Of a stretch of DNA of 64,000 bases, positions 44,269 through 53,531 are shown piece by piece. The position numbers were made by a program, and so were the translations under genes. The stretch's first letter is position 1. Each line of letters starts with the position of its first letter. The notes beneath the pieces are model-generated. The model saw only the letters and a list, made by a program, of their open reading frames with translations. It was not told the origin of the DNA and did no database searches. The DNA comes from Pseudomonadota bacterium (GTDB lineage Bacteria; Pseudomonadota; Gammaproteobacteria; Steroidobacterales; Steroidobacteraceae), in assembly GCA_021838635.1 (NCBI GenBank), contig JAKCDC010000002.1, positions 1 to 64,000 of the forward strand, in the 5' to 3' direction.

Positions 44269-45855
44269 ATGTCTATCGGCACGGTGCTGCGCACCGCGAC
44301 CGTGACGATCGGTGCGGCGTTCGCACTGATCTGCGGTACGACGCACGCGGCCAATGCGCCGCTCACGGTGCGTACCGAATACGGTCAGGTCCGTGGCGCG
44401 CTCGAGCGCGGCGTTCTGGCGTTCAAGGGTATCCCGTACGCCGCGCCGCCCGAGGGCGTGCTGCGTTGGGCGGCGCCGCAGCCGCCGCGTTCTTGGCGTG
44501 GCGTGCGCTCGGCGCGCCATTTCGGACCCGATTGCATGCAGCGTCCGACGCCCGGAGATCAGGCGCCGCTGCGCACTCAGCCGAGCGAGAACTGCCTGTA
44601 CGTCAACGTGTGGCGGCCGGCGCACTCCTCTGGCAAGCCATTGCCGGTCATGGTGTGGATTTACGGCGGGTGGTACGTCGACGGGGGGACGTCGCCGGCC
44701 ATTTACGACGGCACCTCCTTCGCGCGGCGCGGCGTGGTGCTGGTGAGCTTCAACTATCGGCTCGGTAATTTCGGTCTGTTCAGCTTCCCGGCGCTGCTGC
44801 GCCAGCATCAGCCGGTCGGCGATTTTACCTTCATGGACCAGATCGCCGCGCTGCGCTGGGTGCAGCACAACATCGCCGCCTTCGGTGGCAACCCGCACAA
44901 TGTGACGCTGTTCGGGGAATCCGCCGGCGGCGCATCGGTGAACGCGCTGCTGATCACGCCGCTCGCCCGGGGGTTGTTCCAGAAGGCGATCATCGAGTCC
45001 GGCGGCGGCGCTGGCTGGCTCGGACCGGACCGACCGTTGGACGGCGGGGCGCAGTCGGCCGAGGCCGCCGGGGTGCTCCTGGCGCATCAGCTCGGTGTGC
45101 GCGGAGAGGGTCCGAAGGCGCTGGCGGCGTTGCGCGCCCTGTCTGCGACGCGGGTGCTGGATGGCGTGAACATGCGCACCCGCGCGCACGTCGTCGGCTA
45201 CGTGGGCGGACCGATGGTCGATGACCGGCTGTACTTCGGGCCGCCGGTGCGCGAGTACGCCAAGGGCATGGGCGCGCGCATTCCGGTGATGATCGGCACC
45301 AACAGCGCGGATCTCGGTTGGATGCAGGCGAAATCCCTGCCGGCGCTGTTCGCCGAGTTTGGTCCGTATGCCGCCCAGGCGCGCGCGCTGTTCGATCCGA
45401 CCGGTCGGGCGCCTCTGCAGCAGGTCTCGGCGGAAGTTGGAGGCGATCTGTGGATGATCGAGCCGGCGCGCGCCATCGCACGGATTCTCTCGGCGCGCGG
45501 GCAGCCGGTGTACGAATATCGCTTCTCCTACGTGCCGACCGCAATGCGGGGCAAATGGTGGGGTGCCTGGCATGCCACCGAGATTCCGTTCGTGTTCGAT
45601 ACCGTGCGGGTGCACTACGGAGCGCTCACCTCGCGCGCCGATGAGCGCATGGCGCGCACGATGCAGCGATACTGGGTGGCGTTCGCGCGCACGGGCCATC
45701 CCGACCCGGCGGGGGAGCCGCGCTGGCCGCGCTACCAAGTTCGCGCCGATCGGCTGATGAACTTCACGGACCAGGGCCCCGTCGTCGAACCCGACCCGTA
45801 CCGGCAGCGGCTCGATCTGCTCCTGCGGGCGGGATTGCAGCGGCCTGGAACGTGA
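44269..45855 (+). CDS. Secreted carboxylesterase (type B family)
   Basis: 528 residues from ATG 44269, which has GAGGG upstream (ATG 44248 is an alternative). Signal peptide ending THAANA. The nucleophile is Ser218 in TLFGESAGG; SENCLYVNVWRP is the type B signature 2; the His lies in AWHATEIPFVF. The oxyanion region reads YGGWYVDG where HGGxF is usual, and the catalytic acid is probably the Asp in GTNSADLGW. It hydrolyses carboxylic esters in the periplasm or outside; natural substrate unknown. Confidence 0.88.
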   Translation: MSIGTVLRTATVTIGAAFALICGTTHAANAPLTVRTEYGQVRGALERGVLAFKGIPYAAPPEGVLRWAAPQPPRSWRGVRSARHFGPDCMQRPTPGDQAPLRTQPSENCLYVNVWRPAHSSGKPLPVMVWIYGGWYVDGGTSPAIYDGTSFARRGVVLVSFNYRLGNFGLFSFPALLRQHQPVGDFTFMDQIAALRWVQHNIAAFGGNPHNVTLFGESAGGASVNALLITPLARGLFQKAIIESGGGAGWLGPDRPLDGGAQSAEAAGVLLAHQLGVRGEGPKALAALRALSATRVLDGVNMRTRAHVVGYVGGPMVDDRLYFGPPVREYAKGMGARIPVMIGTNSADLGWMQAKSLPALFAEFGPYAAQARALFDPTGRAPLQQVSAEVGGDLWMIEPARAIARILSARGQPVYEYRFSYVPTAMRGKWWGAWHATEIPFVFDTVRVHYGALTSRADERMARTMQRYWVAFARTGHPDPAGEPRWPRYQVRADRLMNFTDQGPVVEPDPYRQRLDLLLRAGLQRPGT

Positions 45856-45934
45856 GCGGTGCCTCGGTCGGCGGAAACTCTCCGGCCGCCCGCACGCTCC
45901 AAGGAGCGAGGGGACTGTGCAGAGGATGATCACG

Positions 45935-46483
45935 ATGAGGCGCTTGCGGGGTTTCGTCTGGGCAAGCCTGATGGGGGTGATGCCAGCGCTAGGCGCGGGG
46001 GCGCATGTCGTGCCCGCGGCGGCGGCGGTGGGGCAGCCGGCGGTGTGGCGCACGTATGATCTGATCGTGGATCTGGACAAGCTGCCGCGCACCTACACCT
46101 GCGACCAGCTGTGGTACGTGTTCCGCGGCGTGCTGCGGCGCCTTGGTGCACCCTCCGACGGCCTGCACATCCTCCCCTATCGCTGCAGCAGCACGGCCTC
46201 TGGAGACCTCCGCTCCCCGCGCGTCCAGGTGAGTTTCCGTATGCCCTCCATCCTGCACGGGACGGCCGTCCGGTGGGCACAGCTGCGCGCGGTGCGTCGC
46301 ACCGTTACCGTGCAGCCGGGTGAGCCGAAGCGGTTGCAGCCGACCGACTGTCGGCTGCTGCGCCAGATCCGTCAGACGTTGCTCGCAACGCTTCCCGTGC
46401 GGGTGCTCAGCAGCGACCTGCGCTGCAGCGCCGGGGCACATTTCGGTGTGACGGTACGGGACTGGGTGGCCGCCCCGCACTGA
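45935..46483 (+). CDS. Hypothetical exported protein with conserved-looking cysteines
   Basis: About 182 residues from ATG 45935 (AGAGG at 45921-45925); GTG 45917 and ATG 45926 are alternatives. Signal peptide RGFVWASLMGVMPALGAGAHVVPAAAA. The mature protein starts near WRTYDLIVDLDKLPRTYTCDQLWYVFRGVLRRLG and contains four cysteines (YTC, YRC, TDC, LRC), suited to two disulfides in the periplasm. I do not recognise a family. Its neighbours, an esterase and a convergent sodB, offer no functional link. Confidence 0.6.
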   Translation: MRRLRGFVWASLMGVMPALGAGAHVVPAAAAVGQPAVWRTYDLIVDLDKLPRTYTCDQLWYVFRGVLRRLGAPSDGLHILPYRCSSTASGDLRSPRVQVSFRMPSILHGTAVRWAQLRAVRRTVTVQPGEPKRLQPTDCRLLRQIRQTLLATLPVRVLSSDLRCSAGAHFGVTVRDWVAAPH

Positions 46484-46558
46484 CGCGCCGCGGACCTCGG
46501 GCCCGGGGGCCGGAGACGCCGCCTGCCAGACGACGCCTCCGGGCAGAGCACAGCGCGC

Positions 46559-47167
46559 TCAGGCCGCCGCGAGTTCAGCGGCTGCGAATTCGAAGTTGGC
46601 CAGTTTCCCGAGGAAGTTGTCGGCAAAATCCGCGCGGCGGTTGCGGAAGTCGACGTAATAGGCGTGCTCCCACACATCAAGCACCAGCAGCGCCTTGCCC
46701 TCGCCGGTGGCGAGCGGGGTGCCCGCGTTGCCCGTCTTGGTGATCTTCAGCCGTCCGTCGCTGCCGAGCACCAGCCAGGCCCAGCCGGAGCCGAACTGGC
46801 CGAGCGCGGCCGCCTTGAAGGCGTCCTTGAACTTCTCCACGCTGCCGAAATCCCCGGTCAGCTTCTTCTCCAGGCTGCCCGGGATGCCGCCCCCGGTGGC
46901 CGAGAGGGACTTCCAGAACAGGCTGTGGTTCCAGTGCTGTCCGGCGTTGTTGAACACCGGGGTGAGATCGTCGCGGCCGTGGGCCATGCGGATGATCTCC
47001 TCGAGGCTCTTGCCCTTGAGCGCGTCGTGCTTCTCCACCAGACCGTTCAGTGCGGTGACGTACGCCTGGTGATGCTTGCCGTGATGCAGCTCCAGAGTTT
47101 CCTGGCACATGCCGTGTGCGGCGAGCGCGCCGGGCGCGAAGGGAAGCGAGGGTAGTGTGAAGGTCAC
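46559..47167 (-). CDS. sodB: Superoxide dismutase, iron type
   Basis: 202 residues from a GTG preceded by GGAGGAG. Metal ligands: His28 (LHHGKHHQAYV), His81 (QHWNHSLFW), Asp164 and His168 (LDVWEHAYY). Gln77 before WNH is the position-69 glutamine that marks Fe-SOD rather than Mn-SOD. Cytoplasmic; converts superoxide to O2 and H2O2. Monocistronic and divergent from the CLC channel gene. Confidence 0.95.
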   Translation of the reverse strand: MTFTLPSLPFAPGALAAHGMCQETLELHHGKHHQAYVTALNGLVEKHDALKGKSLEEIIRMAHGRDDLTPVFNNAGQHWNHSLFWKSLSATGGGIPGSLEKKLTGDFGSVEKFKDAFKAAALGQFGSGWAWLVLGSDGRLKITKTGNAGTPLATGEGKALLVLDVWEHAYYVDFRNRRADFADNFLGKLANFEFAAAELAAA

Positions 47168-47313
47168 GGTGGCTCCTCCGTCAGTAATGCCGATCCGGGG
47201 TGGGCGAGCCCAGGAGGCTAGGAGACTTTTTGGAATTTGTCTAGGAGTGTCCTGGGAGCTGATCGGGCATAATGCTGCGCCCGAGAACGCCTCCCCCGTC
47301 TCCGGGGAGACCG

Positions 47314-49098
47314 ATGCAGCTCAAGGCCCAGGCAAAAAAAATCACGCGCCATCCCTTCCGCCTGCTGCTGCGGTTGCGTATGGCGCTGTTCGGACACGAA
47401 GAGCTCTTCGGCATCGTGTTCTGGGCGACGCTGATCGGCATCGCCGGCGCACTCGCCAGCATCCTTTTCCGCGCCGGCATCCGCCTGTGCGTGCGCATCT
47501 TCACCGGCTTTTGGACGCACGCCGAGCACGGCTCGGGACTCGTTCCGATCGCAGTGCGACTCGCCTGGTGGCACCGCGCGATCATCCCGGTCGTCGGCGG
47601 ACTGCTCGCCGGCGCGCTGCTGCTGCTGCTGAGGCATCGCTTCGTTTCTTCCAAGGCCGTCGATTACATCGAGGCGGTCAACGTTGGTGATGGGCGGATC
47701 GGATTTCGCGCCTCGATCCTGAAGAGTCTCGGCTCGATGCTCACCATCGCCTCGGGGGGCTCGATCGGTCGGGAAGGCTCGATGGTGCAACTCGCTGCGA
47801 TGCTCGGGTCGCGTATCGGGCTGCTGGCGCGCGCACCAGTGCCGCGGCTGCGTCTGATGGTTGCGTGCGGCGTGGCGGCCGGTATTGCCGCCGCGTACAA
47901 CGCGCCGATCTCCGGGGCGCTGTTCGCCTCGGAGATCGTGCTCGGCTCGATGGCCATGGAGGGATTCGTCCCGCTGGTCATCTCCTCGGTGATCTCTAAC
48001 GCGACGCTGCACAGAGTGACGCACTTCACGCCGGTGTTCTTCGTGCCGCACGTCTCGGTGGCGAGCAACTGGGAGCTGGTGTTCTATCTGCTGCTCGGCG
48101 TGCTGCTCGGGCATCTTGCCCCGCCGTTTCTCTCGCTGCTTGATTTCAGCAAGTCGAAGTTCGTGAAATTGAAGGTGCCGCTGTATCTGCAGCTGGCGCT
48201 CGGCGGCCTCGGCGTCGGACTGATCTCGGTGTTCGTGCCCGAGGTCTGGGGTAACGGCTACAGCGTGGTGAGCAGCATGCTGCTCGGCAACGTGTTCGGC
48301 TGGACGCTGCTCGCGATTTTGCTGGCGAAGGTGCTCGCCACCGCCTCGACCGTCGGATCCGGCGGCGTGGGCGGTGTGTTGACGCCCTCGCTGTTCATCG
48401 GCTCGGCGGTCGGGACTTTGTTCGGTGGCGTGCTGCAGTGGCTGATGCCGCACGTGATCACGCAGCCGGTCGCGTTCGGGGTCATCGGCATGGGGGGGTT
48501 CCTGGCCGCCACCACGCAGGCGCCGCTCACCTCCATTCTGATGATCTTCGAGATGACCGTCGATTACCACGTGGTCCTGCCGCTGATGCTGACGTGCGTG
48601 ACGGCGTATTTCACGGCCAAGGTCTATCGGCACGGCAACTCGGTGTATACCGCGGCGCTGGCACATACGATCGTCGCCGAGGAGGGTGATGACTGGCGCG
48701 TGCGCACCGTCGAGCCGCTGATCAAGCCGGCCGCGGTCGTCGTGCCGCGCGGCACGACGCTCGCCGAGGTGTTCGAGCGCCTCTCGCGTCGATCGGTCCG
48801 GCGCGTGTACGTCACGGACGTGGACGAATTGGTCTCCTGGTTCCGGCCGCGCGATATTCACGAGCGGCTGCAAAAGGGCGAGATCACCCTGCAGACGCAT
48901 GTCGAGACGGTTGCCCAGCCGGTCAATGAGGCCCTCTCGCCCGAGATGTCTCTCACCGAGGCGCTCGACGGGTTCCTGCGCGAGAAGGCGCGCACTCTGC
49001 CGGTGACGCCGGGACAGTGGCGCCACACGCTGATCGGAGAGGTGTCGCGCGATGACGTGCTGCTGGCCATCCGCGATCGTCTGACGGTGACGAAATGA
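47314..49098 (+). CDS. CLC-family chloride channel/transporter with C-terminal CBS domains
   Basis: 594 residues from ATG 47314, with GGGGAGA upstream; an ATG at 47272 would add 14 Pro-rich residues. CLC motifs: GGSIGREGSMVQ (the gating Glu is present), NAPISGALFASEIV and GSGGVGGVLTPSLFIG. About 18 helices are followed by two CBS domains from about residue 460 (IKPAAVVVPRGTTLAEVFERLSRRSVRRVYV and VNEALSPEMSLTEALDGF). The gating Glu is compatible with a Cl-/H+ exchanger; in enteric bacteria such proteins aid extreme acid resistance. Stop overlaps the rlmL start by four bases. Confidence 0.9.
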   Translation: MQLKAQAKKITRHPFRLLLRLRMALFGHEELFGIVFWATLIGIAGALASILFRAGIRLCVRIFTGFWTHAEHGSGLVPIAVRLAWWHRAIIPVVGGLLAGALLLLLRHRFVSSKAVDYIEAVNVGDGRIGFRASILKSLGSMLTIASGGSIGREGSMVQLAAMLGSRIGLLARAPVPRLRLMVACGVAAGIAAAYNAPISGALFASEIVLGSMAMEGFVPLVISSVISNATLHRVTHFTPVFFVPHVSVASNWELVFYLLLGVLLGHLAPPFLSLLDFSKSKFVKLKVPLYLQLALGGLGVGLISVFVPEVWGNGYSVVSSMLLGNVFGWTLLAILLAKVLATASTVGSGGVGGVLTPSLFIGSAVGTLFGGVLQWLMPHVITQPVAFGVIGMGGFLAATTQAPLTSILMIFEMTVDYHVVLPLMLTCVTAYFTAKVYRHGNSVYTAALAHTIVAEEGDDWRVRTVEPLIKPAAVVVPRGTTLAEVFERLSRRSVRRVYVTDVDELVSWFRPRDIHERLQKGEITLQTHVETVAQPVNEALSPEMSLTEALDGFLREKARTLPVTPGQWRHTLIGEVSRDDVLLAIRDRLTVTK

Positions 49099-51266
49099 GT
49101 GCGTACTCGCTGCTCGCTACGGTGCCACCGGGGTTGGCGGATCTGGTGGCGGCCGAACTGACCGCGCTCGGCGCGGAGTCGGTGCGCGAGCGCACCGCGG
49201 CCGTGGCCTTCACCGGTACGCTGCAGACCGCCTACCGCTCGTGCCTCGAGTCGCGGGTCGCCAACCGGATCCTGCTCGAGATCGCGCGTTTCCAGGCGCC
49301 GAGTACCGAGGCGTTCTATCTCGCCGCGCGCGCCGTGCCGTGGCAGGAGCATCTGCCGGACGGTGCGAGCCTGGCGTGCGAGTTCACCGGCCGTCACCCG
49401 ACCATCGATAACAGCCACTTCGGGACGCTGAAGCTCAAGGACGCCATCGTCGACGCAATGCGCTCGCTGCGCGGGACGCGTCCGGATGTCGTACGCGACC
49501 GGCCCTCGGTCCGTGTGCATGCGCATGCGCACGGGACCGAAGTCACACTGTATGTCGATCTGGCCGGCGAGAGCCTGCACCGCCGGGGCTATCGGGGCGA
49601 GGGACTCGCGGCACCGCTGAAGGAAAACGTGGCTGCCGGCATCCTGCTGCGCAGTCAGTGGCCGCAGCTCGCCGCCGAGGGGGCTCAGCTCCTCGATCCG
49701 CTGTGCGGCTCGGGCACGCTGGTGATCGAGGCGGCCCTCATCGCCGCCGGCCGGGCGCCGGGGCTGACGCGGGAGTATTTCGGTTTCCTCGGCTGGCGGG
49801 GGCACGATCCGGCGCTCTGGCAAAGACTGCGCGCCGAGGCGCTGCAGCGCTGCCGTACGGCCTCGCCTGACGCTCAGCCGCTGCGCGGCCGGGATCGGGA
49901 TGCGGCGGCCGTGCGCGCCGCGCTGGCCAATGCCGCGCGCGCGGGCGTCGGGCAATGGGTGCGCTTTGAAGTCGGGACGCTCGAGAGCGCTCGGCCGGGC
50001 GCTGCGGGCGTGGGGCTGCTCTGCACGAATCCGCCGTACGGGGCGCGGTTGGAGGATCTGCAGGCCGCGCGCGCCACGCATCGGCAGCTCGGTGCGACGT
50101 TGCGCGAGCACTTTCAGAGTTGGCAGGCCGTGGTGCTCACCGGAGCGCCGCAGCTCGGCATGGAGCTCGGGATCCGCGCCGCGCGCACGCATACTGTCTG
50201 GAACGGTGGGATCGAATGCCGGCTGCTGCGCATGCGCATCGAGCCGGACAGTCTGCGCGAGCCGGGCACGCTGGCCCGTCCGGACAACCGGCTCGCCGAG
50301 TCGCCGGGGGCGCTGATGTTCGCCAATCGGCTGACGAAGAACCTGAAGCGCCTGCGCGCGTGGGCTGAGCGCGAGTCCGTGTCCTGCTACCGCCTGTATG
50401 ACGCGGACATGCCGGAGTACGCCTTTGCCATCGATCGGTACGTGAGTGCCGTCGGGGGCGAGACGTGGCTGTACGTCCAGGAATATGCCGCCCCGCGCAC
50501 CATTGAGGCGGAATCGGTGCGCCGGCGCCGCGCCGAAGTGCTCGCGGCGCTGCCGGCAGCCACGGGTGTGCCGCGCGAACGGATCAAAGTGCGCACCCGC
50601 AGGCGCATCCACCGCGGCGAGCAGTATGCCAAGGTGGGCGGGGAGGGCGAGTTCCAGGTGGTCAGCGAAGGGGGCCTGAAGTTCCGTGTGAACTTCACCG
50701 ACTACCTCGATACGGGCCTGTTTCTTGATCACCGCCTGACCCGCGAGCGGCTGCGGCGCGCCGCGCGGGACGCTCGGTTCCTCAATCTCTTCGCATACAC
50801 CGGTACGGCCACGGTGTATGCCGCGGCCGGGGGTGCGCGGGCCAGCACATCGGTGGATCTTTCGAACACCTATCTGGAGTGGGCGCAGCGCAATCTGGCG
50901 CTCAATGGCTTCACCGACGGTCGGCATGAACTGGTGCAGGCCGACTGCTTCAAGTGGCTCGAGGCGGCCCAGCGCGCCGCGGCGCGCTACGAGCTGATTT
51001 TCCTCGATCCGCCGACGTTCTCGAACTCAAAGCGCATGCAGGGCGTGCTCGACGTACAGCGCGATCACGGTGCGCTCATCGAGCAGTGCATGGCGCTGCT
51101 CGCCCCGGGCGGCCTGCTGGTGTTCTCAACCAACGCGCAGCGCTTTCGTCTCGACCCGCAGCTCGAGCGCCGCTACGCGCTAGCGGATGTCTCCGCCGCC
51201 ACGGTGCCGCCGGATTTCGTGCGCAATCCGCACATTCACCGCTGCTTCGAGCTGCGCGCGCGCTGA
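49095..51266 (+). CDS. rlmL: Bifunctional 23S rRNA methyltransferase RlmKL
   Basis: 723 residues, the full fused length. N-terminal THUMP domain, then the RlmL half with GRHPTIDNSHFGTLKLKDAIVDAM, LDPLCGSGTLVIEAALIAAG and the TNPPYGARLED catalytic motif. The C-terminal RlmK half has RVNFTDYLDTGLFLDHRLTR, LNLFAYTGTATVYAAAGGA and the LDPPTFSNSKRM motif. It methylates G2445 (N2) and G2069 (N7) of 23S rRNA. Translation is coupled to the upstream CLC gene by an ATGA overlap; the 3' end overlaps the convergent RHH gene by about 30 bases. Confidence 0.96.
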   Translation: MSAYSLLATVPPGLADLVAAELTALGAESVRERTAAVAFTGTLQTAYRSCLESRVANRILLEIARFQAPSTEAFYLAARAVPWQEHLPDGASLACEFTGRHPTIDNSHFGTLKLKDAIVDAMRSLRGTRPDVVRDRPSVRVHAHAHGTEVTLYVDLAGESLHRRGYRGEGLAAPLKENVAAGILLRSQWPQLAAEGAQLLDPLCGSGTLVIEAALIAAGRAPGLTREYFGFLGWRGHDPALWQRLRAEALQRCRTASPDAQPLRGRDRDAAAVRAALANAARAGVGQWVRFEVGTLESARPGAAGVGLLCTNPPYGARLEDLQAARATHRQLGATLREHFQSWQAVVLTGAPQLGMELGIRAARTHTVWNGGIECRLLRMRIEPDSLREPGTLARPDNRLAESPGALMFANRLTKNLKRLRAWAERESVSCYRLYDADMPEYAFAIDRYVSAVGGETWLYVQEYAAPRTIEAESVRRRRAEVLAALPAATGVPRERIKVRTRRRIHRGEQYAKVGGEGEFQVVSEGGLKFRVNFTDYLDTGLFLDHRLTRERLRRAARDARFLNLFAYTGTATVYAAAGGARASTSVDLSNTYLEWAQRNLALNGFTDGRHELVQADCFKWLEAAQRAAARYELIFLDPPTFSNSKRMQGVLDVQRDHGALIEQCMALLAPGGLLVFSTNAQRFRLDPQLERRYALADVSAATVPPDFVRNPHIHRCFELRAR

Positions 51267-51469
51267 GCCGGCAGCGGCTCCTCTTCCGGTCGCCACGGCC
51301 GGCCCTGCCGCTCCTCAATATACATACGGATCAGCCGGCGCACGACCTGCGACGGGGTGGCGTCCTCCTCGGCGCACAGGCGCTCGAAAACCGTTTTTTT
51401 GCGCGGATCGATCAGGATGGTCAGGCGGGCGGTACGCGTCTCCAGGGGCACGAGGCGAGTCCTCTTCAC
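51236..51469 (-). CDS. Ribbon-helix-helix DNA-binding protein
   Basis: 77 residues from a GTG at 51469, or 88 from a GTG at 51502; no good Shine-Dalgarno favours either. The strand ETRTARLTILIDPRKK and helices TVFERLCAEEDATPSQVVRRLIRMYIEER form an RHH/CopG fold. It is divergent from the hyf-like operon, 49 bases away, so it may control that operon and itself. No toxin partner is adjacent. Confidence 0.7.
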   Translation of the reverse strand: MKRTRLVPLETRTARLTILIDPRKKTVFERLCAEEDATPSQVVRRLIRMYIEERQGRPWRPEEEPLPAQRARSSKQR

Positions 51470-51518
51470 ATTTAAACGACATCCAATGATAATACGACGC
51501 ACATTCTAGTGCACCCCC

Positions 51519-53531
51519 GTGATTACCCCATTGCCTAAGCTGCTGGTCGGCTGTATCGCGCTCCTGCTCGGCTGGGTGGCGGTGGGCTTGGCGGGCCTGC
51601 TGCGTCCGCGCAGCGTGCGGCTCGCCGGGCGGATCCTCTTCCCACTCGGGGCTCTGATCGGTTTTGCGCTCGCGGCGCTCGCCGTGACCAGCCTGCTCGG
51701 CGGGGGTATCGAGCGGATGGTCCTGCCGATCGGGCTGCCGGGCCTGCCGGCGCATCTGCGGCTCGATCCGCTCTCCAGCGTGTTCCTGGCGCTGCTCGGT
51801 GCCACTGCGGGCGGGATCTCGCTGTTCGCCGGCGGATATTTCCGCGTCGGACAGGGCACCGCGCCGGGCCTGCTCGGTCTGCAGTACCACCTGTTCCTCG
51901 CCAGCATGGGCTGGGTGCTGATCGCCGCGGACGCCTACAGCTTCCTGCTCGCCTGGGAGGCGATGGCCCTGACGTCGTATTTCCTGGTGGTGACCGAACA
52001 CCGCCGCCCCGAGATTCGCCGCGCCGGGTTGATCTACCTGCTGATGGCCCACGTCGGGGCGCTCGCGATCCTGCTCGCCTTTGGCGTGATGCACGGCGCA
52101 GGTCCGCTCACCTTCCACGCGATGCGGACTGCACACCTGTCATCCGGCTGGGCCGCCGTGGCCTTTCTGCTGGCCCTGTTTGGCTTCGGGGCCAAGGCCG
52201 GTCTGGTGCCGCTGCACGTGTGGCTGCCGGAGGCGCATCCGGCGGCGCCTTCGCCCGTCTCGGCGCTGATGAGCGGGGTGATGCTCAAGACCGCCGTGTA
52301 CGGGATACTGCGGGTGGCGCTCGATCTGCTCGGTCCGCCTGTGTGGTGGTGGGGTCTCGTACCGCTTGCGCTCGGGCTGTTTACGATTCTCTACGGCGCG
52401 CTGTTCGCGGCGGTACAGACCGACATGAAGCGGCTGCTCGCCTACTCTTCGGTGGAGAACATCGGCGTCATCTTCACCGGCATCGGACTGACCATCGTAT
52501 TCGCCGGCTCGGGCATGCCGGCGGTGGCGGCGCTGGCGCTGCTCGCCACGCTGTATCACTGCCTGAATCACGCGATGATGAAAAGCGTGCTGTTTCTCGG
52601 CACCGGCGCAGTGCTGCACGCCACCGGCGAGCGCAATCTCGGCCGCCTCGGCGGTCTGATTCACCGCATGCCCTGGGTGGCCTGGTTGACGCTCATCGGG
52701 GCGCTCGCAATCGCCGGTCTGCCGCCGCTGAACGGGTTCGTCTCCGAGTGGCTGCTGCTGCAATCGTTTCTGTTCGGCGATCAGGTGCCGCACACGTTCG
52801 TGAACCTGCTGATCCCGATGGGCATGGCCGTGGTGGTCCTCGGCGCGGCGCTCGCCGGTTATGTCATGGTCAAGTTCTACGGGGTCATCTTCCTCGGCCG
52901 GCCGCGCGAGGCCGCGCTCGAGCAGGCGCATGACTGTGGTTGGCTCGAGCGGCTCGGACTCGCCTGGCTCGCGTTCGGCTGTCTGGCGCTCGGTCTGCTG
53001 CCGGTGCCGGTGATCGGCGCGCTCAGCCGGGTGAGCGCGCAGCTGGTCGGGGCGGTGGTGCCGCAGACCTCGGCATACGGGTGGTTGCTCGCCCCCGTGC
53101 CCGGCCGCTCCGTCTCCTATGGACCGGCGGTGTTGCTGACGGCGACCGTGGCGGTGGTGCTGCTGACGGTGCTCGCGGTGCGGCTTCTGTTCCCTCAGCG
53201 CGTGCGGCGCGTGAGCGCCTGGGACTGCGGTTTCGGTGCCCTCACCGCGCGCATGCAGGATACGGCCGAAGGCTTCGGTCAGCCGATCCGGCATCTGTTC
53301 CAGCCGTTCTTCGAGATGCAGCGCGAACTGCCGGCGCCCGAGGACAGCGCGCCGCGCTACCGCATCGTCATCCGCGAGCGCATCTGGACGCTTGTGTATG
53401 AGCCGCTGTGCGCCGCGACCGAGGGGTTGGCCAACATCGCCGCGCGCGTGCAGCAGGGGCGGATCTCGGTGTACCTGCTGTACAGCTTCGTGACGCTGCT
53501 GGTGCTGCTCGCCGTGGCGTTGCTCTCATGA
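51519..53531 (+). CDS. hyfB: Hydrogenase-4-like antiporter subunit HyfB (NuoL/M family)
   Basis: 670 residues from a GTG. About 16 helices. The antiporter-type core is visible in LLAWEAMALTSYFLVVTEH, FLLALFGFGAKAGLVPLHVWLPEAHPAAPSPVSALMSGVMLKTAVYGILR and DMKRLLAYSSVENIGVIFTGIG, containing the Lys and His residues of the proton path. It corresponds to HyfB/HycC, a proton- or cation-translocating membrane subunit. First gene of a six-gene operon; the stop overlaps hyfC by four bases. Confidence 0.9.
   Translation: MITPLPKLLVGCIALLLGWVAVGLAGLLRPRSVRLAGRILFPLGALIGFALAALAVTSLLGGGIERMVLPIGLPGLPAHLRLDPLSSVFLALLGATAGGISLFAGGYFRVGQGTAPGLLGLQYHLFLASMGWVLIAADAYSFLLAWEAMALTSYFLVVTEHRRPEIRRAGLIYLLMAHVGALAILLAFGVMHGAGPLTFHAMRTAHLSSGWAAVAFLLALFGFGAKAGLVPLHVWLPEAHPAAPSPVSALMSGVMLKTAVYGILRVALDLLGPPVWWWGLVPLALGLFTILYGALFAAVQTDMKRLLAYSSVENIGVIFTGIGLTIVFAGSGMPAVAALALLATLYHCLNHAMMKSVLFLGTGAVLHATGERNLGRLGGLIHRMPWVAWLTLIGALAIAGLPPLNGFVSEWLLLQSFLFGDQVPHTFVNLLIPMGMAVVVLGAALAGYVMVKFYGVIFLGRPREAALEQAHDCGWLERLGLAWLAFGCLALGLLPVPVIGALSRVSAQLVGAVVPQTSAYGWLLAPVPGRSVSYGPAVLLTATVAVVLLTVLAVRLLFPQRVRRVSAWDCGFGALTARMQDTAEGFGQPIRHLFQPFFEMQRELPAPEDSAPRYRIVIRERIWTLVYEPLCAATEGLANIAARVQQGRISVYLLYSFVTLLVLLAVALLS

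Noticed and set aside
47218-51000. Long minus-strand frames opposite the CLC and rlmL genes (602 and 689 codons)
   Set aside because: Both lie fully antisense to genes with complete family motifs, and their translations are low-complexity Arg/His/Gln sequence.
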